Assembly (NCBI GenBank): GCA_965229545.1
Contig: OZ245887.1
Coordinates: 1,240,001-1,304,000 of the forward strand
Source: Megaera sp965229545
Lineage (GTDB): Bacteria > Pseudomonadota > Alphaproteobacteria > Rickettsiales > Rickettsiaceae
Direction of reading: 5' to 3'
DNA: 64,000 nucleotides
In this document: piece by piece, positions 17,983 through 26,709 of the stretch
Position numbering within the stretch: the first letter of the stretch is position 1
Layout: the number at the start of each line of letters is the position of its first letter
Program-made: the position numbers and the translations under genes
The notes under the pieces: generated by a model
Told to the model about the DNA's origin: nothing
What the model saw: the letters and a program-made list of their open reading frames with translations, nothing else
The model's database searches: none

Positions 17983-18984
17983 AGCAAACCATGCAAAAAA
18001 ATATAAAAAATCAAAAGAAACTGATTAAAAAAAAGAAAGCTTCGGTAGAAATTAAAAGTGATGCATTGTTTAAAAGGATAATGCAGGAAGAGGTAGCAGC
18101 AAAAGAGTTTTTAGAATATTATTTGCCAAAAGAATTTAAGGATTTAATAGACTTATCAAAGGTCAGAATAGAGAAGGAGAGCTTTGTTGAAGAGGGGTTG
18201 AAAAGAAGGCTAAGTGATATAATCTACTCTGTCAAAACCAAAGAAAACGAGGAAGCATTTGTATATGTACTTATAGAAAGTCAATCAACAGCTGATTATT
18301 GGATAAGTTTCAGGTTGTGGAAATATATGTTGCTTTTGCTCGAAAGGCATATGAAGGATAAAAACAGGCTGCCTTTAATTGCCTCTTTACTGGTATATGT
18401 GCGACACGAAGTCGTATTATGTTTTGTTATTATAAAGAAGGAGGTAAAAAAGAAAATATAACCTAATGTTTTGCCATTAGTAACCTAGAGAAACATGCAT
18501 TACTGGAAACGGTTTTGTGTGAAGCTTTCTCGACAATGGACACCTAAATAATTGTCAACGACTTGGTGACAAGTCCTGATAACTGCAAGCATTATGCGGT
18601 TGGGTGGCTAGGTTAACATCATATGGTTAGTGCAACGAATATCTGTAAACGTCGTGAGTAAGAAAGCAGCTAAAGATGCTGACAAGCTGTAACCAAAAGG
18701 TAAGTAGCCAGGATTAGATTCTGTATAATAATCTAGCGCAAATGTAGAGCTACCGGCGGATAGGATAAACCTAAGTGATGTGTATGAACATAATACGAAA
18801 CGTGGTAAGCCCTCTCCTTAAAAATTTAGTAGCTTAAGGAATGGTAAAGGATACTGGAAAAAGCCAAAGCTTTACTGTAATGGTAGAGATAAAGAGCTAT
18901 ATGTTCTTACCCGTAAGGGAGTAGACTTCCAGCTGGTGTAAAATCACAAGAAACTTGTTAACTTTCGCAAAAAGAGAAAGACGG

Positions 18985-20685
18985 ATGAAAATAGTAAGCA
19001 ATACTATTAACGCAACTCGACCTGACACAATTATTGCATGGCAAGCCATAAATTGGAGACATGCAAAGTGTCAAGTTAGAAAGATACAAGAACGTATTGT
19101 GAAGGCAGTACAAAACAACCAATGGCGAGTTGTTAGATCATTACAACGTCTACTTGTGAGATCATTAACAGCGAAACAACTGGCTGTAAGACAAGTAACG
19201 GAAAACCGTGGCAAATCTACACCAGGAGTTGATAGAGAACTATGGTTGACATCGAAAATCAAAACTGAGCAGATATATAAACTCAAGTGGAGAAGCTATA
19301 AAGCTAAACCATTAAAGAGAGTATATATTCCTAAATCAGATGGTAAAGTAAGACCGTTAGGTATTCCAACAATGTATGATCGAGCAATGCAAGCATTGCA
19401 AAAGATGGCTCTTGAGCCAATTGCAGAGACGCTTAGTGATCAACACTCATACAGCTTTCGTCCTATGCGTCGAGCCGCAGATGCCATTGAATATAGCTTT
19501 AATCTATTATCTAGGAAAGATTCAGCGCAATGGCTACTTGATGCTGACATAAAAAGCTGTTGTGATCGGATTAGTCATGAATGGTTGATAAATAATATTC
19601 CTATTAATAAAAGGATATTAACACAATGGCTGAAAGCTGGTTATATTGAGCAAGGATTAAAACACTAAACTAATATGGGAACACCGCAAGGTGGTATTAT
19701 TTCGCCAACTCTTGCGAATATGACTTTAGATGGTTTAGAAAACCTGATTAGGAAATCATTCAAGAGAAGTGAAGCTTGGAAGAAGAATGAGAAAGTTAAT
19801 ATAGTCAGATATGCTGATGACTTCCTTGTTACAGGAAAATCGCAAGAAATTCTTCAAAACAAGGTAATACCATTAGTAAAAGATTTTTTAGCTAAAAGAG
19901 GATTAAAATTATCTGAGGAAAAAACACGTATAAGGTGTATCACTGAAGGTGTGGATTTTTTAGGTGTTACTATCCGCAAATATCCATGTGGTAAAGTGTT
20001 AACTAAACCTAGCTTAAAAAGCCAGAAAAATTTTCGTCGTGAAGCTAAAACAGAACTAGCTAAGCTCAAGGCAGCAACTCAAGCAGAAGTAGTAGCAAAA
20101 ATCTACCCCAAAATAACTGGTTGGATGCAATACTTTAAACATTCTGCTGCAAAAAGGGTCTTTAAGAAGATTGATCACTGGTTATGGCAAACACTATGGA
20201 AATGGTCAAAGAGACGGCATCCTAATAAAAACTGTAAATGGGTGAAAAGGAAATATTTCAATAGATACCAAGGTCAAGACTGGTACTTTGGTTACTGGGA
20301 TAAAAAACGTAGTACTCCAATATTCAGGCATTTACCTAGGATGAGCAATATACCTATCAAACGGCATGGTTTAATCAAAGGTGACTTTAACCATTATGAT
20401 TCTCGATGGAAAAGTTATGCTGAAAATAGAACAGCAAAACTAATGCGAAACACCATGACAGATATGGTATATAAACTCTGGATAAAAGAAAGCGGGGAGT
20501 GTAAATATTGTCAACATGAGATCAATGATATGACTACGTGGCATATACATCATAAATTGCCACGTCATAAAGGAGGATCAATGGTTATAGACAATCTGAT
20601 ACTTCTACATCCAGAATGCCATAGACAACTCCATAGCAGAAGCACTGTCGGGTTACCAATCCAGGGTGGCCTTATTTATGCTTGA
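18985..20685 (+). pseudogene. Group II intron reverse transcriptase/maturase with HNH domain, one in-frame stop
   Basis: The ORF has all LtrA-type parts. The N-terminal RT motifs include PLGIPTMYDRAMQ. GTPQGGIISPTLANM follows, then the catalytic RYADDFLV box, the maturase domain X, and a C-terminal HNH endonuclease with CKYC...HIHHKLPRHKGG and HPECHRQLH. A TAA at 19666-19668 interrupts the frame between KH and TNMGTPQGG, where other proteins of the family have an amino acid; downstream coding stays in the same frame. An ATG at 18985 is preferred over the upstream TTG. Only the single nonsense codon argues against activity. Confidence 0.9.
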
Positions 20686-20717
20686 GCCGTATGCGAGGAA
20701 ATTCGCCCGTACGGTTC
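20684..20717 (+). ncRNA. Group II intron domain V
   Basis: GAGCCGTATGCGAG-GAAA-TTCGCCCGTACGGTTC folds into the 34-base catalytic hairpin with the two-base bulge and GAAA tetraloop. It overlaps the end of the maturase frame. Confidence 0.9.
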
Positions 20718-21335
20718 TTAGGGGAGCGGGGTAATTCCCGCTTACCCGACAATGGAACAAAAAAATATGATTCCCTAAGGAACTTGTGGGATTTGTTTAT
20801 CGCACCCGAACAAGCCAGAAAATTAATGACGGAAGATTACAGGCTTGTTGATTTACAATCGATGACCCCGATGATGAGATTAAAAAGAAGTAACATCTAG
20901 GGATGCTGGAATATTTTTTAAAGCATATACATCAGCGTGATATGCTTAAACTATGGGGAGAGTTCCTGGAGGAATTCAAAGAAATTGTATTAATCGACAA
21001 AGCAAATGGATATATTTACTTAAAGCAATTTATCTGGTATACTGATGCAAAGGTTCCTGAAGAAAGAAAGCAGTTATTGGAGCAGTTAATTAAAGATAAT
21101 CTATCAAAAGAAGATACTGATAACATTATGAGGACTATTGCGGATTCATACATCGAAGAAGGATTTAACAAAGCTCTGGTTCGAGGTATTGAAAAAGGTA
21201 GAGAAGAGGGGATACAAGCCGGCATAGAAAAAGCAGCAAGTAACATGCTTAAATCCAACCTAGATTTAAAATTCATTTCTTCTGTTACTGGCTTGTCTAT
21301 TGAAACTCTTCAAAAACTCAAAGCTTCTTTGTAGC

Positions 21336-21445
21336 ATCTATAACATGAGTATCAGCATGAGATAGGAGGCTTAGATCAAGTAAACGAGAGCCATACAGCG
21401 TCAGTATATATCATCAAGAGATGGAACAGAGGTATGAAAGATAAT
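21336..21445 (+). pseudogene. Remnant of a second TraA C-terminal end
   Basis: Bases around 21345-21445 resemble the last codons of the 14014 ORF (17853-17950). Shared pieces include ACATGAGTA--GGCATGAGATAG-type sequence, AGTAAA-GAGAGCCAT, and TATCATCA-GAGATG-AACA. The remnant has no start and ends at a stop. It implies that the Rpn gene and its intron now sit between two copies of the traA tail. Confidence 0.6.
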
Positions 21446-21485
21446 TTAATATCAAAAGTTAATTAATTAATAGGTTCATATTACC

Positions 21486-22061
21486 GTGAAAAATTTTATA
21501 AGTTTAATTATTGTTGGAATTTTTACATTATTTCCACTCCATACCTTTGCCAGTTTGGGATTAGAACAAGAATACTGGTTAGAAGAAATTGAAAAATATG
21601 ATGGATTAAGTGGCGGCGGGGTATATAGGTTTCTTAATGGCAACTGGGAAGAGCATAAAAAAGTTATTACAACTATAGCTAAGGTTGTTCAGCAGAATCC
21701 TGTTAAACTAAAACATATGGCCATTAATATGTATAGAAATGATCAAGCCATACGAGAGATTTTATCAAATATTCTGTTACCAGCAATCGCTAATAATGAT
21801 ACTATAAAAACTTTAAATCTTAATGGCCTTCCAGAGAGTGCAGCTCCTTTAATAGCTAAGATAATTGAAAAAAATAAAACATTAGAATATGTTACTCTAA
21901 GTGACCCAGGTTTTGATAACAGAGGGGCTATTGCGATAGCCAAAGCTCTAAAAAGTAATAGCACTATTAAAAATTTCAGCTTTACAGGTAGCAATTTTGG
22001 GATGGAGGCAAGAAAAGCTATAAGATCTTCTGCCGGCTCTAATGTCCTGTTAGAATTTTAA
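21486..22061 (+). CDS. Exported LRR-like protein (191 aa)
   Basis: The protein begins with a clear signal peptide (MKNFISLIIVGIFTLF...HTFA, cleavage near residue 23), so it should leave the cytoplasm. Residues about 95-175 hold degenerate repeats of the RNase-inhibitor LRR class (NNDTIKTLNLNGL, KNKTLEYVTLSD, and GAIAIAKALKSNSTIKNF). The start codon is GTG at 21486; no better ATG is nearby. It follows traA-tail debris in the cargo zone. It is related in style to the LRR protein at 9253, but that one lacks a signal peptide. A periplasmic or secreted binding role is likely; the partner is unknown. Confidence 0.7.
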   Translation: MKNFISLIIVGIFTLFPLHTFASLGLEQEYWLEEIEKYDGLSGGGVYRFLNGNWEEHKKVITTIAKVVQQNPVKLKHMAINMYRNDQAIREILSNILLPAIANNDTIKTLNLNGLPESAAPLIAKIIEKNKTLEYVTLSDPGFDNRGAIAIAKALKSNSTIKNFSFTGSNFGMEARKAIRSSAGSNVLLEF

Positions 22062-22393
22062 CCTTGTTTTATTTCAATATATTAGCTAAAAACTAGCAGT
22101 GATTTTCCAGTAAATACCAAAAAACTTGGAAGTAAAATTCATTCTGTTTTTTCTTGAAGGTTTACCAAGCCCATGACTTGGTGTCCTATAAGAAACTGTC
22201 TGGATGTTTGCAATATTCTAATCTTCCCGTTAAAGGCTGACCATATTTGAAAGCAGGTTCTTTGGCGAGTAGAAATTTCCTCACCTTAACAATTGTGACA
22301 GTATATAAATTAATCAACTCAAATTTTTCATAAGTTATTGTTACCATTTCGTATCCGCAATCTGATCTATGATTTTTACTAATACAGTGTATC

Positions 22394-22606
22394 TTACTCA
22401 AGCAGGACCCTATAAAATTCGATCAGATTTCTTGCTGCAGAATGTGCCTCTGTTTTGGATAAAGTATTACCATACATTTTTATGATATCTTCAGCTATAG
22501 ATTCATATAATTTATCCCTATTATTTTTTTACCTAAACAAACTTATGTGGTTTTTATTTTTATCTTCTGCTTCGTAACATGTTTTATCATTTATTATAAT
22601 TTCCAT
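22394..22606 (-). pseudogene. Small helical protein gene with internal stop
   Basis: An ATG at 22606 opens MEIIINDKTCYEAEDK, meets a TAA after 25 codons (22529-22531), and continues in the same frame as YESIAEDIIKMYG and TEAHSAARNLIEFYRVLLE to a stop at 22394. The A-RNLI-F---LLE ending is typical of short proteins found near toxin-antitoxin and mobile genes in Rickettsia and other proteobacteria. No function can be given. Flanking bases 22062-22393 and 22607-22877 hold no other gene that I can see. Confidence 0.5.
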
Positions 22607-22877
22607 ACTTTTGTATCACTCATACACGATTTCTCTAGTTAATAGTTCAATAGGTTAATAGCCTTTGCAATCGGTATTTACGGCACGCAACCAGAATTTC
22701 GGCAGTTGCCCTGTTTTAATTAATCTCAATGCTAGTATTTATAAGGATTTATGGGTTTTATTTCCTTTAATTATTTAATGAAATGGTTGCGCTGCTCGCA
22801 ACCATTTTAAAATTCTTTGTAATTATCATCACCACGTGGTTTTCTATAGGGATAATTAACTTAAGATTCAGCATTTT

Positions 22878-23189
22878 ATGCGTCTAGAAAAATTTCTTAA
22901 ATTAGAGAAATTATCAATTCCAGAATTTGCAGAAATGATAGGTGTAAATAAGAGTGCAGTTTTTAGATACATACATGAAGATTCCATACCAAAAGCCCCG
23001 GTTATGACAAGGATTTACCTTGTAACAAGAGGAGCAGTTTCGGCAAATGATTTTTATAGACTGACTGATCAGATATTTGATGTGGAACTCAAAAAAGGTA
23101 TTTTCCTAGAGAAGAATTACATGCTGATTCTTTTAGATAAAAGGTTGCGTCCGGCACAACTATTTAAAATAATTTTTGGCTTGTTTTAG
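22878..23189 (+). CDS. Helix-turn-helix DNA-binding protein
   Basis: The 103-residue protein starts MRLEKFLKLEKLS. It has a Cro/YdaS-like helix-turn-helix at about residues 13-35 (IPEFAEMIGVNKSAVFRYI), followed by a short wing-like segment (APVMTRIYLVTRGAVSANDF). The C-terminal 40 residues (DVELKKGIFLEKNY...) do not resemble the usual end of this small family and may have been added by a frameshift or rearrangement. Position just before the winged-helix genes suggests a local regulator. Confidence 0.65.
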   Translation: MRLEKFLKLEKLSIPEFAEMIGVNKSAVFRYIHEDSIPKAPVMTRIYLVTRGAVSANDFYRLTDQIFDVELKKGIFLEKNYMLILLDKRLRPAQLFKIIFGLF

Positions 23190-23363
23190 GGAAGTTGATA
23201 GAATTTAGGGTTGCCTGTTATAAATCGGGGTTTTCAAGTATCAGTTGTCCGGATATTCTTAAGAAATTACTTATAGGTTTTTATGGACTTATAGTTGTAT
23301 AAAAAATCAGAAACAAATCAATTATAGATAAAATTTATGACCTAGTTAAATAAACAAGATAAA

Positions 23364-23420
23364 TGCTCGCATAGTATCTTACTTGAGTCCTACAAAACCT
23401 GAAGATATCTATGGCGAGCA
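23364..23420. promoter_or_regulatory. Long inverted repeat upstream of the winged-helix genes
   Basis: TGCTCGCATAGTATCTT (23364-23380) faces GAAGATATCTATGGCGAGCA (23401-23420) with only two or three bulged bases and a loop of 20. It lies 41 bases before the first winged-helix gene. It may be an operator, an origin element or an attenuator. The rest of 23190-23460 is AT-rich with no gene. Confidence 0.45.
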
Positions 23421-23460
23421 AATAAGCAAACCTGAGTTTTAACCAAACAAGATTGCAGAT

Positions 23461-23850
23461 ATGACCATAACACAAAAAGCAGCCGGGTGCAATAAAGCTG
23501 CTGACCCGACTAAAAATAATTTACCTTTTTTTCAACCTTACGGCTCGATCTTTGCACCATGCCAATTTGGATTGCCGGAAGCAGTAATTATAACCGAGCT
23601 TTTATCTTTAAGATATGAGATCAGTGATTATAGAGAGGATTTCACATTAATAGATTGTTTTGCACATTTCTGAAAAAAGTTCGGTATGAGTAAAATAGAT
23701 ATGCAAAAAGCATCATGCCATTTACACAGGTCAGGTATAATAATCCGCTCTTTTCGGGAAATTACCGTAGGCTATCAAATTCATAAAGAACTGGATATCA
23801 GGTTAAATATTACCGGTTTAACTGATTTATCGGAAGCGGAGGTATGTTGA
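23461..23850 (+). pseudogene. Winged-helix protein, copy related to the next gene, with an in-frame TGA
   Basis: From ATG 23461 the frame reads 70 codons to a TGA at 23671-23673, then continues open to 23850. Without the stop it would be about 129 residues. The part around the stop, CFAHF-(stop)-KKFGMSKIDMQKA...HRSGIIIRSFREITVGYQIHK, aligns with YAHFERKFGFNREKIRK...METMGIITRIFRNVTLRGQ-type sequence in the following gene. The two are therefore tandem paralogues of a winged-helix DNA-binding domain. The ATG of the next gene lies immediately after its stop. Confidence 0.65.
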
Positions 23851-24684
23851 TATGGAAATGTTACCGCTTGATAATCAGTACAATTTCAGAGGAAATATTA
23901 TCCCTGATGAATGGTATATAAAGTTTACTAACGGTAGGGGATCGCCTGATCTTCCCCTGATCTCGATACTCTCTGAAATAGTTTACTGGTATAGACCTAA
24001 GGAAATCAGAGACCCGATCACCGGGCAGATATCTTACGTACCTAAATTTCCTGAAGATATATGGCAAACTTCATACGCTCATTTTGAACGCAAGTTTGGT
24101 TTTAACCGGGAGAAAATTCGTAAAGTTCTTGTCAAACTTGAAACGATGGGAATTATTACCCGAATATTCCGCAATGTAACTTTAAGGGGTCAAGAATATA
24201 ATAACAGGCTTTTTATTGATTTGCATAAGGATTCGTTACAGCTATCTGAAAGTAAAAATCAGGATAGCTCAAACTCCTGTAAACCACTTTTTTTTAGTTC
24301 TAAGAAAGTTGATGCTTCCCACTTTTTAGTATTACCCTCTCCTCATTTGCAAGGAATAGATAAGAATAAAGAAGAGAATAATAAAGATAGATCTAGATCT
24401 ACGGATTCAGGTACTACTGAAAGGGGAGAGGTAAGCGCGCAAGAGAGCAAGTCCCAATCCAGAGAATCTACATCTAATTCTTGCAAAAATTCTTTTGACG
24501 CAATATCCGACAAGAACGCAAAAAGTCTGAAAGACTTTTATCCCTTAACCCAGAAAGACTGTCATCAATTGCAGTCATTATCAAAACGTGAATTTTCTCT
24601 TCGGGTAATGAACGAAATACTGCAGGACATGGCAAGACGTCTAACTGACAGGTTTTTTAAAAGCAGAAAAGCTTTTTTTAACTA

Positions 24685-25932
24685 TTACTCCGGCCTTTAA
24701 ATATTGAACTAACATTAGAGAAATGATATAATGATATTGTATCAAGAGTAATAACAAAATGTCTAATAAAAAATTATCACCAAGCGATCTGAAGATATTA
24801 AGAAAGAAAGCAGTGGAAGCAATAGTTATACATGGAATAAGCAAGAAACAAGCATCTATTACCTTTGGGTTTTCTAGGAGTTCTATATGGAAATATCTTA
24901 AAGAGTACAAAATTTATAAGGAAGAAAGCTTTCGCTATAAGAAGCGAGGAGTAAAGGTAGGAACAGGATCTAAAATCAGTAAAAATCAAGAAGAGGAATT
25001 AAAATCTAAAATTTTATCACATACACCTGATGAATTGGGAATGGATTATACGTTATGGAATAGTAAAGTGGTACAAGAATATATAGAATCCAATTACCTT
25101 TATCAGTATAACAGGCGTTCTATAAGAAAAATTATGAATAGATTGGGTTTTACGTCTCAAAAACCAATTAAATCAGCCTATCAACGTAATCCAGAGAAGA
25201 TAAAAGAATGGTTAACAGTCACATATCCAGAAATCAAGTCTCGTGCAATGAAAGAAAGTGCTAGAATTTATTGGGGAGATGAAATGGGGATACAATCAAC
25301 AGATAATCGAGGTAAAACATATGGTCTTAAAGGCAAGACCCCAGCAATCAAGAGAAGTGGTTCAAGATTTAAATGTAATATGCTAGCTGCTATTAGTCCG
25401 CAAGGGTTTATGAACTGGATGGTATTTGAAGATAATTTTACCAGCAAAAAGTGTATTGAATTTTTAGGTAGACTGATCAGACAAATTAAGCAGAAAATAT
25501 TTTTGATATTAGATAATCATAGAGTGCATCACAGTAAAAAGGTAAAAGCTTATGTAGAAAGACATAAGGATAAGCTAGAATTGTTTTATTTACCATCATA
25601 TTGTCCTGATATGAATCCACAAGAACTTGTAAACCAAGATGTCAAAGCTAACTCCAATAATTTTCGAGTACTAAAATCAGTAAAAGATTTAACAATTAAT
25701 GTACGGTCCTATTTAACACAAATTCAGTTTAATGGTATAAAAATTCAAAATTATTTTAAAAAGAAAGAAATAGCTTATGCTACTATATAATGTTCAATAT
25801 TTAAAGGCCAGAGTAATAATATCTTGAGATCGCTTGGTGATAATTTTTTATTAGACATTTTGTTATTACTCTTGATACAATATCATTATATCATTTCTCT
25901 AATGTTAGTTCAATATTTAAAGGCCGGAGTAA
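24685..25932 (+). mobile_element. IS630-family element (full copy plus inverted end fragment)
   Basis: A 1,132-base full copy (24685-25816) has the terminal repeat TTACTCCGGCCTTTAAATAT at its left end and the matching repeat at the right. A further 116 bases (25817-25932) are an inverted 5' end of the same IS, ending in a perfect terminal repeat. The whole composite is flanked by TA (24683-24684 and 25933-25934), the IS630/Tc1 target. The structure suggests an IS that jumped into, or recombined with, an older inverted copy. Confidence 0.9.
24759..25790 (+). CDS. IS630-family transposase, copy 1
   Basis: The 343-residue enzyme has an N-terminal helix-turn-helix (HGISKKQASITFGFSRSSI) that binds the IS ends. 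A DDE core follows with WGDEMGI (first Asp near residue 170), FLILDNHRVHHSK (second Asp near 255) and YCPDMNPQE (Glu near 290). It makes cut-and-paste insertions at TA. Two near-identical copies lie at 30946 and 51674. The frame is complete, so this copy is potentially active and may be the source of the insertions that break traB and traD. Confidence 0.95.
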   Translation: MSNKKLSPSDLKILRKKAVEAIVIHGISKKQASITFGFSRSSIWKYLKEYKIYKEESFRYKKRGVKVGTGSKISKNQEEELKSKILSHTPDELGMDYTLWNSKVVQEYIESNYLYQYNRRSIRKIMNRLGFTSQKPIKSAYQRNPEKIKEWLTVTYPEIKSRAMKESARIYWGDEMGIQSTDNRGKTYGLKGKTPAIKRSGSRFKCNMLAAISPQGFMNWMVFEDNFTSKKCIEFLGRLIRQIKQKIFLILDNHRVHHSKKVKAYVERHKDKLELFYLPSYCPDMNPQELVNQDVKANSNNFRVLKSVKDLTINVRSYLTQIQFNGIKIQNYFKKKEIAYATI

Positions 25933-26709
25933 TATATGGGAAAGGTTTTTACCTATGAGAAAAGACAACCGGAAAAAGTTAATAACGATAATTTTAGAAT
26001 AAGGAATAATATGACAGAGGATGAAATCAGCTTTGAAACAAAAGAACAATACCTTACTGAAATAGAAAATAACCCGGAAGTATCACCGCAACAACGTTTT
26101 AAAAAGCTGATAGCAGCGGTGCTGTCTCAAGACAAGGCCTATAACCTGCTTAAGGCTTATAAATCGATTAATGTCCGGGAAGGAGTCATTATCTTAAATC
26201 TTGATAAACATATGGAACTTAGCAAAACGGATGAGGAAATCATCCTGAAGCAGGTTCAATCTACTCATAACCGGATTGGTTTTGATGAAGCAGATTCCGG
26301 GTTTATTAGCAAGTTACAAATCTTTATGCAAACAGCTAAGGGGGAGCATTTGTTAGCTGATAATGTCCGTAAAAATGTTGAAACAATTAAAAAGGAACCG
26401 GAACCGCAAATATCCGGTGATATCTGGGACACTGTACGAAGTAAATTTATTGATTTAGTACCTCAGGGCGAATTACTGGATCAGCATTGGATAAGCAAGC
26501 TGGAAGCAAGTATTGATCAAAATTCAAGAAAATTAACCTTAAAAGCTCCGAGCAGTTTTGTCAAGGACTGGGTATCAGATAACTATATGCATCATATTGT
26601 GAGATTAGCAGGAGGGATGGGTTTTGCCGTAGGTCTTGGTTATGGCAATGAAAAACCTTACTACAGCAAACTGTAAAAAATACGCACGGAGTTAAGGAGT
26701 ATGATTTTT

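Larger units (their letters stand above)
18399..20750 (+). mobile_element. Group II intron inserted in the Rpn gene
   Basis: The 5' end reads GTGCGACAC, matching the GUGYG start rule. The 3' end has a textbook domain V (20684-20717) followed by a domain VI hairpin and a terminal CCGAC. Exon joining restores the Rpn reading frame exactly, which supports both boundaries. The ribozyme part precedes an intron-encoded reverse transcriptase. The length, 2,352 bases, is normal. The encoded protein carries one stop codon, so mobility now would need help in trans. Confidence 0.9.
17991..21334 (+). pseudogene. Rpn/PD-(D/E)XK nuclease-family gene split by a group II intron and a frameshift
   Basis: The 5' exon (17991-18398) has the Rpn-family start, SDALFKRIM and later LIESQSTADYWISFRLWKYM, a typical PD-(D/E)XK transposase-like nuclease core. 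The intron 18399-20750 follows. Joining base 18398 to 20751 gives LLVYNGTKKYDSLRNLWDLF, the family's expected next segment, which fixes the splice site. The 3' exon meets a TAG at 20898-20900. The rest (VGML-type segment, MLEYFLKHIHQRDMLKLW) lies one frame off, from 20903 to 21334, and ends in the usual helical tail. So even perfect splicing would leave a frameshift. The gene follows traA directly, in a cargo position. Confidence 0.85.
23852..26676 (+). pseudogene. Winged-helix/DnaA_N-domain replication-type protein interrupted by IS630
   Basis: The 5' part (23852-24682) encodes a winged-helix region (residues about 30-130), a polar Ser/Lys-rich linker and SKREFSLRVMNEILQDMARR. Then a 1,248-base IS630 composite interrupts it. 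Removing the IS and one TA of the target duplication gives RKAFFNYMGKVFTYEKRQP, in frame. The 3' part (25935-26676) ends in a DnaA N-terminal-like domain (IWDTVRSKFIDLVP through SKLEASIDQNSRKLTLKAPS). Proteins of this kind occur on rickettsial plasmids and RAGEs and are presumed to act in replication or its control. The insertion should abolish the full protein of roughly 520 residues. Confidence 0.75.

Noticed and set aside
22186..22401. A 71-residue - strand frame.
   Set aside because: It has no sensible start context, overlaps the end of the decayed small gene at 22394, and its composition is not protein-like.
24641..24910. A - strand frame at the left IS630 end, repeated at 31826 and 51520.
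   Set aside because: It is the antisense strand of the transposase start, so it appears with each IS copy.
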